Positions 1 through 6,266 of a stretch of DNA of 11,826 nt are shown piece by piece. A program made the translations under genes and the position numbers. The DNA lies in NCBI GenBank assembly GCA_026419655.1, contig JANZZA010000356.1:1-11826 (forward strand). The letters run 5' to 3'. The notes under the pieces are model-generated. The model was not told where the DNA came from. It made no database searches and worked only from the letters and a program-made list of their open reading frames with translations. The stretch's first letter is position 1. Each line of letters begins with the position of its first letter. This DNA comes from Armatimonadota bacterium (GTDB lineage: Bacteria > Armatimonadota > Zipacnadia > Zipacnadales > FEN-943).

Positions 1-975
1 GAGCTCCGCGGTGAAGCCGACAGCGTGCGCCGCCGGACCGTCGGCGACGAGGTGCATCTGCGCGGCATAATCGAGTTTTCCAACTACTGCCGTTGCCACT
101 GCATGTATTGTGGCCTGCGAGCAGAAAATCAGGCACTCAGGCGCTACAGGATGCGCGCTGAGGAGATTGTCCAGGCCGCCGAAGAGGCTGAGAGACTCGG
201 GCTTGGCACGGTGGTTTTGCAGTCGGGGGAGGACCTGGCCTGGACGGCTGAGGGCCTGGCTGAGGTCGTGGCCCAAATAAAATCGCGCACATCCCTGGCT
301 GTGACGCTATCGGTGGGCGAGCGAGAAACGTGGGAATACCGTCTCTGGCGCGAGGCTGGTGCCGACCGGTATCTCCTCAAGCACGAGACATCCGACCCGG
401 CCCTGTACGCGCGACTGCATCCTGGCGCGTCCTTTGAAAATCGGCTCCGCTGTCTGGAGACGCTTTTCGAACTTGGCTATCAGGTGGGAAGCGGGTGCAT
501 TGTGGGCCTGCCGGGCCAGACGCCGCGCTCCCTGGCGCAGGATTTGCTGCTGCTGCAGCGGCTGGGGGTGCACATGGCCGGCATCGGGCCGCTCATACCC
601 CACCCTCAGACGCCCCTGGCGGCCATGCCCGTGGGCCCGGCAGAAATAACGCTCAACATGCTCGCGCTGACGCGCCTGCTCATCCCGGACGTGATGCTGG
701 CGGCTACGACGGCCCTGGAGACGGCCATGCCGGGCGGGCGGCTTGCTGGTCTTCGTGCCGGCGCAAACGTCATAATGCCCAACATCACGCCCAGGCAGTA
801 TGCGAGCTTTTATGAGATTTATCCTGGCCGGACTGGGGCACGGCTGGCCGAGGCGGATGAGGTGGGAAAGGCCTTGCAAGTCATCGCAGCAGCCGGCCGC
901 AAGCCTGCCCACGGCCCCGGACACAGTCCGCGCCTGGTGGTTTGTGGGGGTGGCATAGGGGTGGCGACAGTATGA
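1..975 (+). CDS. hydE: [FeFe]-hydrogenase maturase HydE, radical SAM enzyme (5'-truncated)
   Basis: HydE is a cytoplasmic radical SAM enzyme that acts with HydG and HydF to build the [2Fe] subcluster of [FeFe]-hydrogenase. The reading frame is open from base 1. Residues before the GTG at 25 (reading ELRGEADS) fit the family, so the true start lies left of the window and perhaps 25-40 residues are missing. The radical SAM CxxxCxxC motif reads CRCHCMYC, with ligand codons at 88-90, 100-102 and 109-111. It follows the HydE/BioB-like stretch VHLRGIIEFSNYC. Further family features are LQSGED, GSGCIVGLPGQT, GIGPLIPHPQTP and the late NVIMPNITP. The C-terminal tail has only one cysteine, so the auxiliary second Fe-S cluster seen in some HydE proteins appears absent. 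hydF follows after about 180 bases, and a hairpin repeat begins in the stop codon. Confidence 0.93.
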   Translation, partial: ELRGEADSVRRRTVGDEVHLRGIIEFSNYCRCHCMYCGLRAENQALRRYRMRAEEIVQAAEEAERLGLGTVVLQSGEDLAWTAEGLAEVVAQIKSRTSLAVTLSVGERETWEYRLWREAGADRYLLKHETSDPALYARLHPGASFENRLRCLETLFELGYQVGSGCIVGLPGQTPRSLAQDLLLLQRLGVHMAGIGPLIPHPQTPLAAMPVGPAEITLNMLALTRLLIPDVMLAATTALETAMPGGRLAGLRAGANVIMPNITPRQYASFYEIYPGRTGARLAEADEVGKALQVIAAAGRKPAHGPGHSPRLVVCGGGIGVATV

Positions 976-1030
976 AAAAGTTTGGGAAGGGGGTCTGGGG
1001 GAGAACCCTTTTCAAAGGGTTTCCCCAGAA
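975..1030 (+). repeat. Hairpin repeat A, copy 1
   Basis: First of five copies of a roughly 57-base intergenic repeat, all in the same orientation. It begins with an A-run and GTTTGGGAAGGGGG, then forms a stem of about 16 bp (arms CTGGGGGA..AACCC and GGGTTTCCCC[C]AG) with a short TC-centred loop. This copy starts on the last base of the hydE stop codon and has one C fewer in the right arm than the other copies. No T-run follows, so a classic intrinsic terminator is not supported, although an effect on mRNA 3' ends or stability is possible. The remaining gap to hydF (1031-1154) shows nothing else clear. Confidence 0.85.
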
Positions 1031-1140
1031 GCGGAGGTTTTGCTTGTAGACGCTGGGGGCAACGCTGTCCGGCTCAGAAAGAACACACGGTGTTCAGCGA
1101 AGATAGCTGTAGAAACCAAGGGGCGGAGAGCCCAAGCCAA

Positions 1141-1145
1141 GGAGG
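1141..1145 (+). promoter_or_regulatory. Ribosome binding site of hydF, favours ATG 1155
   Basis: GGAGG lies 9 bases before ATG 1155 but only 3 bases before an in-frame GTG at 1149. The normal spacing therefore favours ATG 1155 as the hydF start. Confidence 0.65.
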
Positions 1146-1154
1146 CAAGTGGAA

Positions 1155-2432
1155 ATGATTGACACACCGCGCAGCAATCGCCTGCACCTGGCGATTTTCG
1201 GCAGGCGCAATGTGGGCAAGAGCAGTCTGATTAACTTTGTGACAGGCCAGGACCTGGCCATTGTGGCCGACGTGCCGGGCACGACGACCGACCCGGTTTA
1301 CAAGTCCATCGAGATTCTTCCGCTCGGCCCGGCTGTCATCATTGACACCGCCGGCCTGGACGACACCGGCGAGCTTGGGGATAAGCGCGTGGCCAAGGCC
1401 CGCGAGGTGCTGCGCAAGACCGACATCGTGCTGCTGGTGGTGGACCCGCGGGAGCCTGTGACGGACTTTGAGCGCGACCTTGTTGCCGCTGCTCGCGAGC
1501 GCGGCCTGGGCATAGTAGGTGTGCGCAATAAGGCGGACCTGTGGGGCTACAGCCTGCCGCTGGCGGACGACCTGCGTGCTCTGGATATTCCGTGGGTGGA
1601 CGTAAGCTGCGCCGAGGGCCGGGGCCTGGAGGACCTCAAGCGGGCCATTATCGCCGCTGCGCCGGCCGACTGGGACCCCCTGGGGGTCGTGCGCGGCGTG
1701 GTGGATGCGGGCCAGCACCTCATGCTCGTGGTCAGCATTGACGCTTCGATGCCCAAGGGGCGCCTGAAGCTGCCCGAAGTCCAGACGTTGCGCGACGCTC
1801 TCGAAGAAAACGTGCTCTGCTCGGTGGTGCGGGACACGGAGTTCGCCGAGGCCCTGGAGCGCTTCCCGCGGCCGGATATAGTCGTGGCGCACTCCCTGGT
1901 GATTGACTACGTGGCCCGCGTCCTGCCGGAAGAAATCCCGCTGACGACGACCTCGACGCTTTTCGCGCGGTACAAGGGCGACCTGGTGACCTTTGCGCGG
2001 GGTGCCGTGGCCCTGGACGAGCTTCAGCCCGGCGACCGCGTGCTCATCGCAGAGGCCTGCACTCACTGCGTGATGCCCAGCGACATTGGGCGTTTCAAGA
2101 TACCGCGCTGGCTGGAGCAGTATGTCGGCGGGCCCATCGAGCACGACCACGTAAACGGTGGTCAGTTCCCAGATGCAGCCGCTCTGCGCGACTACAAGCT
2201 GGTCATTCACTGCGGCGCGTGCATGATCAACCGCCGCGAGATGATGTACCGAATCCTGGCCTGTCAGGAAGCGGGCGTACCCATAACCAACTACGGCGTG
2301 ATGATGAGCTATCTCCACGGTGTAGCGGAGCGGATCTTGCGGCCCTTCCCGGAAGCCCATCGCGCCCTTGTGGAAGCCGGTGGCCAGCCCCGCATCACCA
2401 TCGAGCTAGACGGCGCGGCACTGGGTGTGTAA
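1155..2432 (+). CDS. hydF: [FeFe]-hydrogenase maturation GTPase HydF
   Basis: HydF is the scaffold on which the [2Fe] precursor is completed and handed to apo-HydA. Numbering from ATG 1155 (425 residues, a usual length), the N-terminal Era/TrmE-like GTPase domain shows the P-loop GRRNVGKSS at 16-24, a T-rich switch PGTTTD near 41-46, DTAGLD at 64-69 and NKAD at 125-128. The middle is the dimerisation region. The C-terminal cluster-binding domain has the HydF signature CTH (C302, H304) followed by HCGAC (H352, C353, C356), which supplies the [4Fe-4S] ligands. The start is chosen from GGAGG spacing; GTG 1149 would add two residues. It follows hydE on the same strand and probably shares its transcript, despite the intervening repeat. 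No hydG is present in this window. Confidence 0.95.
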   Translation: MIDTPRSNRLHLAIFGRRNVGKSSLINFVTGQDLAIVADVPGTTTDPVYKSIEILPLGPAVIIDTAGLDDTGELGDKRVAKAREVLRKTDIVLLVVDPREPVTDFERDLVAAARERGLGIVGVRNKADLWGYSLPLADDLRALDIPWVDVSCAEGRGLEDLKRAIIAAAPADWDPLGVVRGVVDAGQHLMLVVSIDASMPKGRLKLPEVQTLRDALEENVLCSVVRDTEFAEALERFPRPDIVVAHSLVIDYVARVLPEEIPLTTTSTLFARYKGDLVTFARGAVALDELQPGDRVLIAEACTHCVMPSDIGRFKIPRWLEQYVGGPIEHDHVNGGQFPDAAALRDYKLVIHCGACMINRREMMYRILACQEAGVPITNYGVMMSYLHGVAERILRPFPEAHRALVEAGGQPRITIELDGAALGV

Positions 2433-2479
2433 AACTGCGGAGCACCCTGAAAAACGGTCTGTGACGCGGAAACAGCACG

Positions 2480-2648
2480 AAAAAGTTTGGGAAGGGGGTC
2501 TGGGGGAGAACCCTTTTCAAAGGGTTTCCCCCAGAAATCTACCCGGCAGGGGGAACCCCCCCTTGGGCAAAAAGCGGGGTTCCCCCTGCACCCCCTCCCC
2601 GTAAATGCTCGTGCTCCCCGGCGGAGATGCGCTGGCGCCGGACCTGCA
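2480..2648 (+). repeat. Composite repeat A+B, copy 1 (hairpin A then hairpin B)
   Basis: Positions 2480-2536 are repeat A copy 2, beginning 48 bases after the hydF stop. Immediately after comes element B. This is a perfect 14-bp inverted repeat, GCAGGGGGAACCCC (2546-2559) against GGGGTTCCCCCTGC (2576-2589). A C-rich spacer and a conserved tail GTAAATGCTCGTGCTCCC follow, with similarity fading near 2648. The same A+B arrangement recurs at 5544-5698 with one-base indels and point changes, so this is a dispersed non-coding element. The reading frames crossing it are low-complexity artefacts. Confidence 0.85.
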
Positions 2649-2696
2649 AGGAAGAGGTTGAGCAGGGTGGGGGAGGGTGGCCGTATCTTTGGCGGC

Positions 2697-2805
2697 GCCG
2701 GATTTTCGGCTGCGCTGCAAGACTCTCGGGCTGGCGCGTGTGGTGGGCAATCTGGCAGCCCACTACTGCCGTGTCAGTACTTGGCCGCGCAGCCGAAAAT
2801 CCGGC
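2697..2805. repeat. Perfect 19-bp inverted repeat enclosing an inner hairpin
   Basis: The arm at 2697-2715 (GCCGGATTTTCGGCTGCGC) is the exact reverse complement of 2787-2805. The 71-base interior holds a second, smaller inverted repeat, GTGGTGGGC against GCCCACTAC, with one mismatch. The whole could fold as a branched RNA or cruciform. It lies between repeat A copies 2 and 3 in the 479-base gap between hydF and the next gene. No protein is recognisable in it. It may be a miniature mobile-element remnant, an attenuator-like leader or another structured RNA; the sequence does not decide. Confidence 0.75.
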
Positions 2806-2818
2806 CCGCCCACAGCGT

Positions 2819-2875
2819 AAAAAGTTTGGGAAGGGGGCCTGGGGGACAACCCTTTTCAAAGGGTTTCCCCCAGCA
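2819..2875 (+). repeat. Hairpin repeat A, copy 3
   Basis: Third copy of repeat A, differing from copy 2 at a few positions only: T to C in the GGGGGTC segment, G to C at the bulge, and A to C near the end. The pairing arms are intact. It ends 36 bases before the first gene of the regulator-like cassette, so it would lie in that gene's 5' leader if transcription starts upstream. Confidence 0.85.
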
Positions 2876-2911
2876 CAAAAGCAGTGGGGTTTTGTCCGGT
2901 TGGCTGAGTGA

Positions 2912-3340
2912 ATGGAAATGTCTAGCGCGTGCGAGAAGGCGTTTAGGGGAGCGGGTCTGACCCTGGCGGCCGCGATGGAGGCCGTTGGGGCGGAGGCGCT
3001 GGTGCCGGCGGGTGAGCCTGACCGGCTGGTGACGGGGTGTTTTGCTGCCGACCTTATGAGCGACGTACTGGCCTTTGCGCAGCCTGGATGTCTTCTCATT
3101 ACGGGCTTGGCGAAAGACCAGGCCGTGCGCAGTGCAGCCATTAAGAACCTGGCGGCGGTGCTAGTAGTCGGGGGCAAGGAAGTGGACCATGAAATGATTG
3201 AGGCCGCCCAGGAGGAGGGCGTGCCGCTGTACCGGACGGGGCTTTCAAAGTACGAGGCTTGCGGTGTGCTGATGCAGGCAGGTTATCCGCCCTGCGGGGC
3301 GCCGGCGCTGCGTGGCCAGGAGGCGGCGCGAGGATGTTGA
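2912..3340 (+). CDS. DRTGG-domain protein (first of two)
   Basis: This is a small soluble protein of 142 residues whose body matches the DRTGG domain, also found in some phosphotransacetylases and CBS-type pyrophosphatases and of unresolved biochemical role. Visible family features are VTGCFAADLMSDVLA (about 40-54), LLITGL (61-66), a central LVVGGKEVDHEMIEAA block (84-99) and the terminal YEACGVLMQAGY. The C-terminal tail adds cysteines (117, 128, 142) not expected to matter for the fold. ATG 2912 and ATG 2918 are both possible starts, and no strong ribosome binding site separates them. It heads a five-gene cassette, and a second DRTGG gene lies two genes downstream. No transmembrane segment or DNA-binding domain is seen. 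Function is unknown; a ligand-sensing or regulatory role tied to the hydrogenase is inferred from context. Confidence 0.82.
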   Translation: MEMSSACEKAFRGAGLTLAAAMEAVGAEALVPAGEPDRLVTGCFAADLMSDVLAFAQPGCLLITGLAKDQAVRSAAIKNLAAVLVVGGKEVDHEMIEAAQEEGVPLYRTGLSKYEACGVLMQAGYPPCGAPALRGQEAARGC

Positions 3341-3403
3341 GATGTTCAGGGCGGCCCCTGGGCGGCCCCAGCCTGGTGGCTGCAGCCCTTTCGGGGGCCA
3401 GCA

Positions 3404-3859
3404 ATGGGTGACAAGCCGCTGGCGCACCTGGAGTATCCGGTCCTGGGCCGCGCATATTTTCTCGGCGGTCGCGCATCAACGTCGCTGCGGCGCGCCTTGC
3501 TCCAGGCCGGCGTCGAGGAAGATGTGCTACAGCGCGTGTGCGTGGCCTGTTATGAGGCGGAAATGAACGTGGTATTGCATGCCCGCACGGGCTACATGAG
3601 CGTGGATGTGTGGCCGGACCGGGTCGAGGTGTGCGTGACTGACCATGGGCCGGGGATTGAGGATGTGGAGCTGGCGATGCAGCCGGGATATTCGACGGCC
3701 TCCGAGGAGGCCCGCAGCCTGGGCTTTGGGGCCGGCATGGGCCTGCCCAACATACGCCAGCACGCTGATGAGCTGGCCATCGAGAGCAAAGTTGGCGAAG
3801 GCGTGCGGTTGGTCATGACGTTCTGGCGAGGAGGACGGCGGGATGGCTCAGAGCAATGA
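3404..3859 (+). CDS. RsbW-like GHKL ATP-binding protein (anti-sigma factor / serine kinase family)
   Basis: This 151-residue protein is essentially one HATPase_c_2 domain of the RsbW/SpoIIAB type. The N-box reads YEAEMNVVLHA with N55, the G1 box is DHGPGI (80-85), and the ATP-lid region holds GFGAGMGLPNI (107-117). After an N-terminal strand (LEYPVLGRAYFLGGRAS) comes the helix expected before the N-box. RsbW-type proteins phosphorylate an anti-sigma antagonist and bind a sigma factor, but neither an STAS antagonist nor a sigma gene is visible here, so the partner is unknown. The gene starts 63 bases after the DRTGG gene, with a GC-rich hairpin-prone gap between them. It overlaps the next gene by 17 bases, which indicates translational coupling and partnership with the DRTGG proteins. 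Confidence 0.85.
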   Translation: MGDKPLAHLEYPVLGRAYFLGGRASTSLRRALLQAGVEEDVLQRVCVACYEAEMNVVLHARTGYMSVDVWPDRVEVCVTDHGPGIEDVELAMQPGYSTASEEARSLGFGAGMGLPNIRQHADELAIESKVGEGVRLVMTFWRGGRRDGSEQ

Positions 3860-4196
3860 GTTAACCCTGGCTGAAGTTGCCCAGCGGTTAGACGCAAGAG
3901 CTGTCGCCGCTGCCGACCGGCTTTATGTTGCTGTCGCCGGCGGGCTGGTCAGCGACTTGCTCAGCTACGTAATGGCCAATGGCAGGCCTGGCCAGGTCTG
4001 GATTACTATCCAGACGCATCCGAATATCGTCGCGGTGGCGACTCTTGCCCGGCTGGCAGGAGTTCTGATAGCCAGCGGCTTTCAGCCGAATCAGACGACC
4101 ATAGCCCGGGCCGACGAAGAAGGTATTCCTATACTCGTCTCGCCCGACCCGGCCTTCGTCCTGGCCGGAAAACTCTGGGAAATGGGGGTTCGGTAG
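3843..4196 (+). CDS. DRTGG-domain protein (second of two)
   Basis: This 117-residue protein is almost entirely one DRTGG domain. It shows a DARAVAAADRL lead-in, LYVAVAGGLVSDLLSYVMAN (about 27-46), VWITIQTHPNIVAVATLARLAGVLIASG and the closing DEEGIPILVSPDPAFVLAGKLWEMG. It is diverged from the DRTGG protein at 2912-3340 but shares its GG..SDLLS core and domain order. It overlaps the end of the RsbW-like gene by 17 bases and ends 10 bases before the PHP gene, so all are probably one transcript. No membrane segment or catalytic motif is seen. The pair could form homo- or hetero-oligomers that bind a nucleotide or phosphorylated metabolite, but the sequence does not show this. Confidence 0.82.
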   Translation: MAQSNELTLAEVAQRLDARAVAAADRLYVAVAGGLVSDLLSYVMANGRPGQVWITIQTHPNIVAVATLARLAGVLIASGFQPNQTTIARADEEGIPILVSPDPAFVLAGKLWEMGVR

Positions 4197-4206
4197 AGGC
4201 TTCGCG

Positions 4207-4956
4207 ATGGCCGTGTGTGTAGCGGCAGATCTTCATGTGCATAGCGCCTTGTCGCCGTGCGCGGGCGACGACATGCGGCCGCCGGCGGTGCTTTTGACGG
4301 CCGAGCGGCGCGGGGTGGGTATCATAGGCGTCGTTGACCATAACTCCGCGGGGAACGCGGGCGCCTTTTTGGAGGCTGCCAGGGCCTTCGCGGTGCGTGT
4401 TTTCGTGGGCCTTGAAGTAGAAAGCGCCGAAGGCGTGCATATTCTGGCGCTCTTTGACAATGCCGAGGCTGCTGCTGACATGGATGCGGCGGTGGCCGCC
4501 CATTTGCCGGGATGGCGCAACCAACCGGATGTTTTGGGAAATCAAATCCTGGTAGATGCCTTCGGCAACGAAATCGGCTGCGATGACCGGCTGCTGCTCA
4601 CGGCTACAAGCCTCACGGTGGAGCAGGTGGCGGCGATGACAAGGGAGCGCGGCGGGATGCCCATCCCGGCCCATATAGACCGCGAACTGGCCGGGTTGCT
4701 GCCGGTACTCGGGTTTGTGCCGCCGGGTGTAAGCGTGGAGGTGCTTGAGGTCTCGCGGCACATGTCCGTTCGCGAAGCCCGCGCCAGGTGGCCGGAACTG
4801 GAAGAACTGCCGCTCATCGTTTCTTCCGACGCTCATTGCCTGGACGATATTGGCACAGCCGTCACCTGGGTCTCGGCGCCGCTGGCAGCCGCCGAAATCC
4901 CGGCCCTTGAGTGGGGCCGCTGCCTCGCCGCCAACCTTTTAGGCGCCGGCGGATGA
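4207..4956 (+). CDS. PHP-domain metal-dependent phosphoesterase
   Basis: This protein of 249 residues belongs to the polymerase and histidinol phosphatase (PHP) family, which binds two or three metal ions and hydrolyses phosphoesters. The metal ligands appear in order: DLHVHS with H10 and H12, D21/D22 after SPCAG, DHN at 44-46, GLEVES with E70, H78, PAHIDR with H156, and SSDAHC with D208 and H210. The set looks complete, so an active enzyme is expected. The substrate cannot be read from sequence. Members of this class include trypsin-like RNA/nucleotide 5'-phosphatases and 3',5'-bisnucleotide phosphatases. It starts 10 bases after the second DRTGG gene with a GAGG upstream, and its stop codon overlaps the next ATG as ATGA. 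Its place between two ATP-binding proteins suggests removal of a phosphate or nucleotide signal. Confidence 0.87.
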   Translation: MAVCVAADLHVHSALSPCAGDDMRPPAVLLTAERRGVGIIGVVDHNSAGNAGAFLEAARAFAVRVFVGLEVESAEGVHILALFDNAEAAADMDAAVAAHLPGWRNQPDVLGNQILVDAFGNEIGCDDRLLLTATSLTVEQVAAMTRERGGMPIPAHIDRELAGLLPVLGFVPPGVSVEVLEVSRHMSVREARARWPELEELPLIVSSDAHCLDDIGTAVTWVSAPLAAAEIPALEWGRCLAANLLGAGG

Positions 4957-5510
4957 CGAGAATGCAGGAGCTGTCTCTGCACATTCTGGACGTGGCAAGA
5001 AACTCAATCGAGGCGGGAGCCACCCGCGTCGAAATAACGGTCCTTGAAAATGAGCCGCCAGGATGGATGCAGATAACCATACGGGATAACGGGCCAGGCA
5101 TGGACCCTGCGGACGCACGGCGCGCGGCGGACCCGTTTTTCACTACGCGCGCGACGCGGAAGGTGGGTCTTGGGTTGTCTCTGTTCGCGGCGACCTGCGA
5201 GGCGTGCGGCGGGACCCTCGAGATCGACTCTCGGCCCGGCGTGGGCACAGTTGTCCGCGCACGCCTGCAACTGAACCATATAGACCGCCCGCCGCTTGGT
5301 AACATGGGCGCCGTCTTGCAGACGCTTTTTTGCGAGGCTGACCTGGTGGAAATAACCTATCGCCACCGCACGCCGTGTGGCGAGTTTTCCATCAGCACCG
5401 AGGAACTGAGGCAGGAGCTTGGAGAGGTTCCGGTGAGCAGTCCTTTTGTGCTTGCCGGTCTTTGTGAAATTGTGAACAAAGGCCTCGCCCAAATTAACTG
5501 CGCTGCCTGA
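4953..5510 (+). CDS. GHKL-type ATP-binding protein (histidine-kinase-like ATPase without dimerisation domain)
   Basis: This 185-residue protein starts at the ATGA overlap with the PHP gene; an alternative ATG lies at 4962. The N-terminal two thirds is a HATPase_c fold: HILDVARNSIEAGA carries the N-box Asn (N17), DNGPGM is at 45-50, DPFFTTR at 60-66 and GLGLSL at 72-77. A C-terminal segment of about 80 residues (from LGNMGAVLQTLF) follows and matches no domain I know. It contains the LVEITYRH and FVLAGLCEIVNKGL segments. There is no phospho-accepting His domain, sensor or membrane segment, so it is not a complete histidine kinase. It may act on a partner protein or as an ATP-driven conformational switch. 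It closes the cassette, and a composite repeat begins 34 bases downstream. Confidence 0.83.
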   Translation: MTRMQELSLHILDVARNSIEAGATRVEITVLENEPPGWMQITIRDNGPGMDPADARRAADPFFTTRATRKVGLGLSLFAATCEACGGTLEIDSRPGVGTVVRARLQLNHIDRPPLGNMGAVLQTLFCEADLVEITYRHRTPCGEFSISTEELRQELGEVPVSSPFVLAGLCEIVNKGLAQINCAA

Positions 5511-5543
5511 AAACTGATCCGATTCGTGTCCGGGAAACAGTAC

Positions 5544-5698
5544 AGAAAGTTTGGGAAGGGGGTCTGGGGGACGACCCTTTTCAAAGGGTTTCCCCCAGGC
5601 GGGGGACCCCGCTTTGGGCAAAAAGCGGGGTTCCCCCTGCACCCCTCCCCGTAAATGCTCGTGCTCCCTGGCGGAGATGTGCTGCCACCAGGCCTGCG
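5544..5698 (+). repeat. Composite repeat A+B, copy 2
   Basis: Positions 5544-5600 are repeat A copy 4. Element B follows, with an inverted repeat GGGGGACCCCGCTTT (5601-5615) against AAAGCGGGGTTCCCCC (5622-5637), one base bulged. The shared tail GTAAATGCTCGTGCTCCC begins at 5651. Compared with the copy at 2480-2648, the left arm of B differs in sequence yet still pairs, and pairing extends further into the loop. It starts 34 bases after the stop of the GHKL gene. The 378-base gap 5511-5888 holds this, the next repeat, and nothing else I can identify. Confidence 0.85.
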
Positions 5699-5746
5699 CA
5701 TAAAAACCTGGGGTGCCACCAGATACTACCGCGTGTGAGCACCATG

Positions 5747-5803
5747 AAAAAGTTTGGGAAGGGGGTCTGGGGGAGAACCCTTTTCAAAGGGTTTCCCCCA
5801 GAA
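5747..5803 (+). repeat. Hairpin repeat A, copy 5
   Basis: Fifth copy of repeat A, identical by eye to copy 2 (2480-2536) over its 57 bases. It lies 85 bases before the first gene of the hydrogenase operon. Between 5804 and 5875 is an ordinary-looking leader in which I cannot support a promoter. Confidence 0.85.
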
Positions 5804-5875
5804 AATGCCTTTCCCCCGAAGAGGAGTTTTTCCGCGCGGTTTTGAGGTAGTCTTAGGGATTTCACAGCCCGAAAA

Positions 5876-5882
5876 GGGGGAG
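5876..5882 (+). promoter_or_regulatory. Ribosome binding site supporting GTG start at 5889
   Basis: The purine-rich GGGGGAG ends 6 bases before GTG 5889. This supports the non-ATG start of the first hydrogenase-operon gene. Confidence 0.55.
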
Positions 5883-5888
5883 TGAAAA

Positions 5889-6263
5889 GTGAAGAGTCGA
5901 GAAGAGCTTGCCGCCTTGAGAGAGAGGGCGCGGCAGGCGCTGGCGGTGCGGGACCGCCGTGATGGCCCGCGCGTCGTAGTGGCCATGGGCACCTGTGGCA
6001 TTGCCGCTGGTGCGCGCGACACCATGGCTGCTCTCCTGGACGAGCTTGCCCAGCGCGGCATCACCAATGTGTCAGTCACTCAGACCGGCTGCAAGGGCCT
6101 GTGCGACCGGGAGCCTATGGTCGAGGTGCACATGCCCGGAGGCCAGGTCGTGACCTACGGCGACGTCACCGGACCCGTCATGCGCCGCATCGTCGCCGAG
6201 CACATCGTCAACGGTCAGATAGTGACCGAATACGCCATCGCCACCAGAACGGAGGGCCAGTGA
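5889..6263 (+). CDS. Thioredoxin-like [2Fe-2S] ferredoxin-type hydrogenase accessory subunit (HndB-like)
   Basis: This 124-residue soluble protein has the thioredoxin-like ferredoxin fold of the NuoE C-terminal domain and resembles HndB of NADP-reducing Hnd hydrogenases. It reads VVVAMGTCGIAAGARDT (C36), then a helix, then TQTGCKGLCDREPMVEV (C68, C72), and ends in a helix ending IVAEHIVNGQIV. Only three cysteines are present; the second position of the CxxxxC pair seen in NuoE is missing. As I recall the CGIAAGA variant is common in this subfamily, so cluster binding is uncertain. The start is GTG with a good ribosome binding site. It begins the hydrogenase operon, and the NuoE-like gene starts 3 bases after its stop. 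It probably relays electrons or docks to the NuoF-like subunit. Confidence 0.83.
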   Translation: MKSREELAALRERARQALAVRDRRDGPRVVVAMGTCGIAAGARDTMAALLDELAQRGITNVSVTQTGCKGLCDREPMVEVHMPGGQVVTYGDVTGPVMRRIVAEHIVNGQIVTEYAIATRTEGQ

Positions 6264-6266
6264 ATC

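Noticed and set aside
25..975. GTG at 25 as the real hydE start
   Set aside because: The frame is open to base 1 and the upstream residues continue the HydE pattern, so the gene is truncated by the window edge.
1074..2360. Long reverse-strand open frame of 428 codons opposite hydF
   Set aside because: A shadow of the high-GC hydF codons. HydF has complete family motifs on the + strand, and the reverse product resembles nothing.
2487..2960. A 157-codon open frame on the + strand between hydF and the first DRTGG gene
   Set aside because: It runs through repeats A and B and the inverted repeat, has low-complexity Gly/Pro/Arg composition, and repeats its own GGQPFSKGFPQ-type stretch because of the DNA repeat.
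4911..4952. Upstream ATG (4911) as start of the second GHKL gene
   Set aside because: It would add an arginine-rich 14-residue extension inside the PHP gene. The ATGA overlap at 4953 is the usual arrangement and fits the family N-terminus.
975..5803. Possible CRISPR array from the repeated GC-rich units
   Set aside because: The copies are far apart and irregularly spaced with genes between them; there are no uniform spacers and no cas genes.
5804..5875. Sigma-type promoter before the hydrogenase operon
   Set aside because: Some weak -35-like hexamers are present, but no convincingly spaced -10/-35 pair could be supported.
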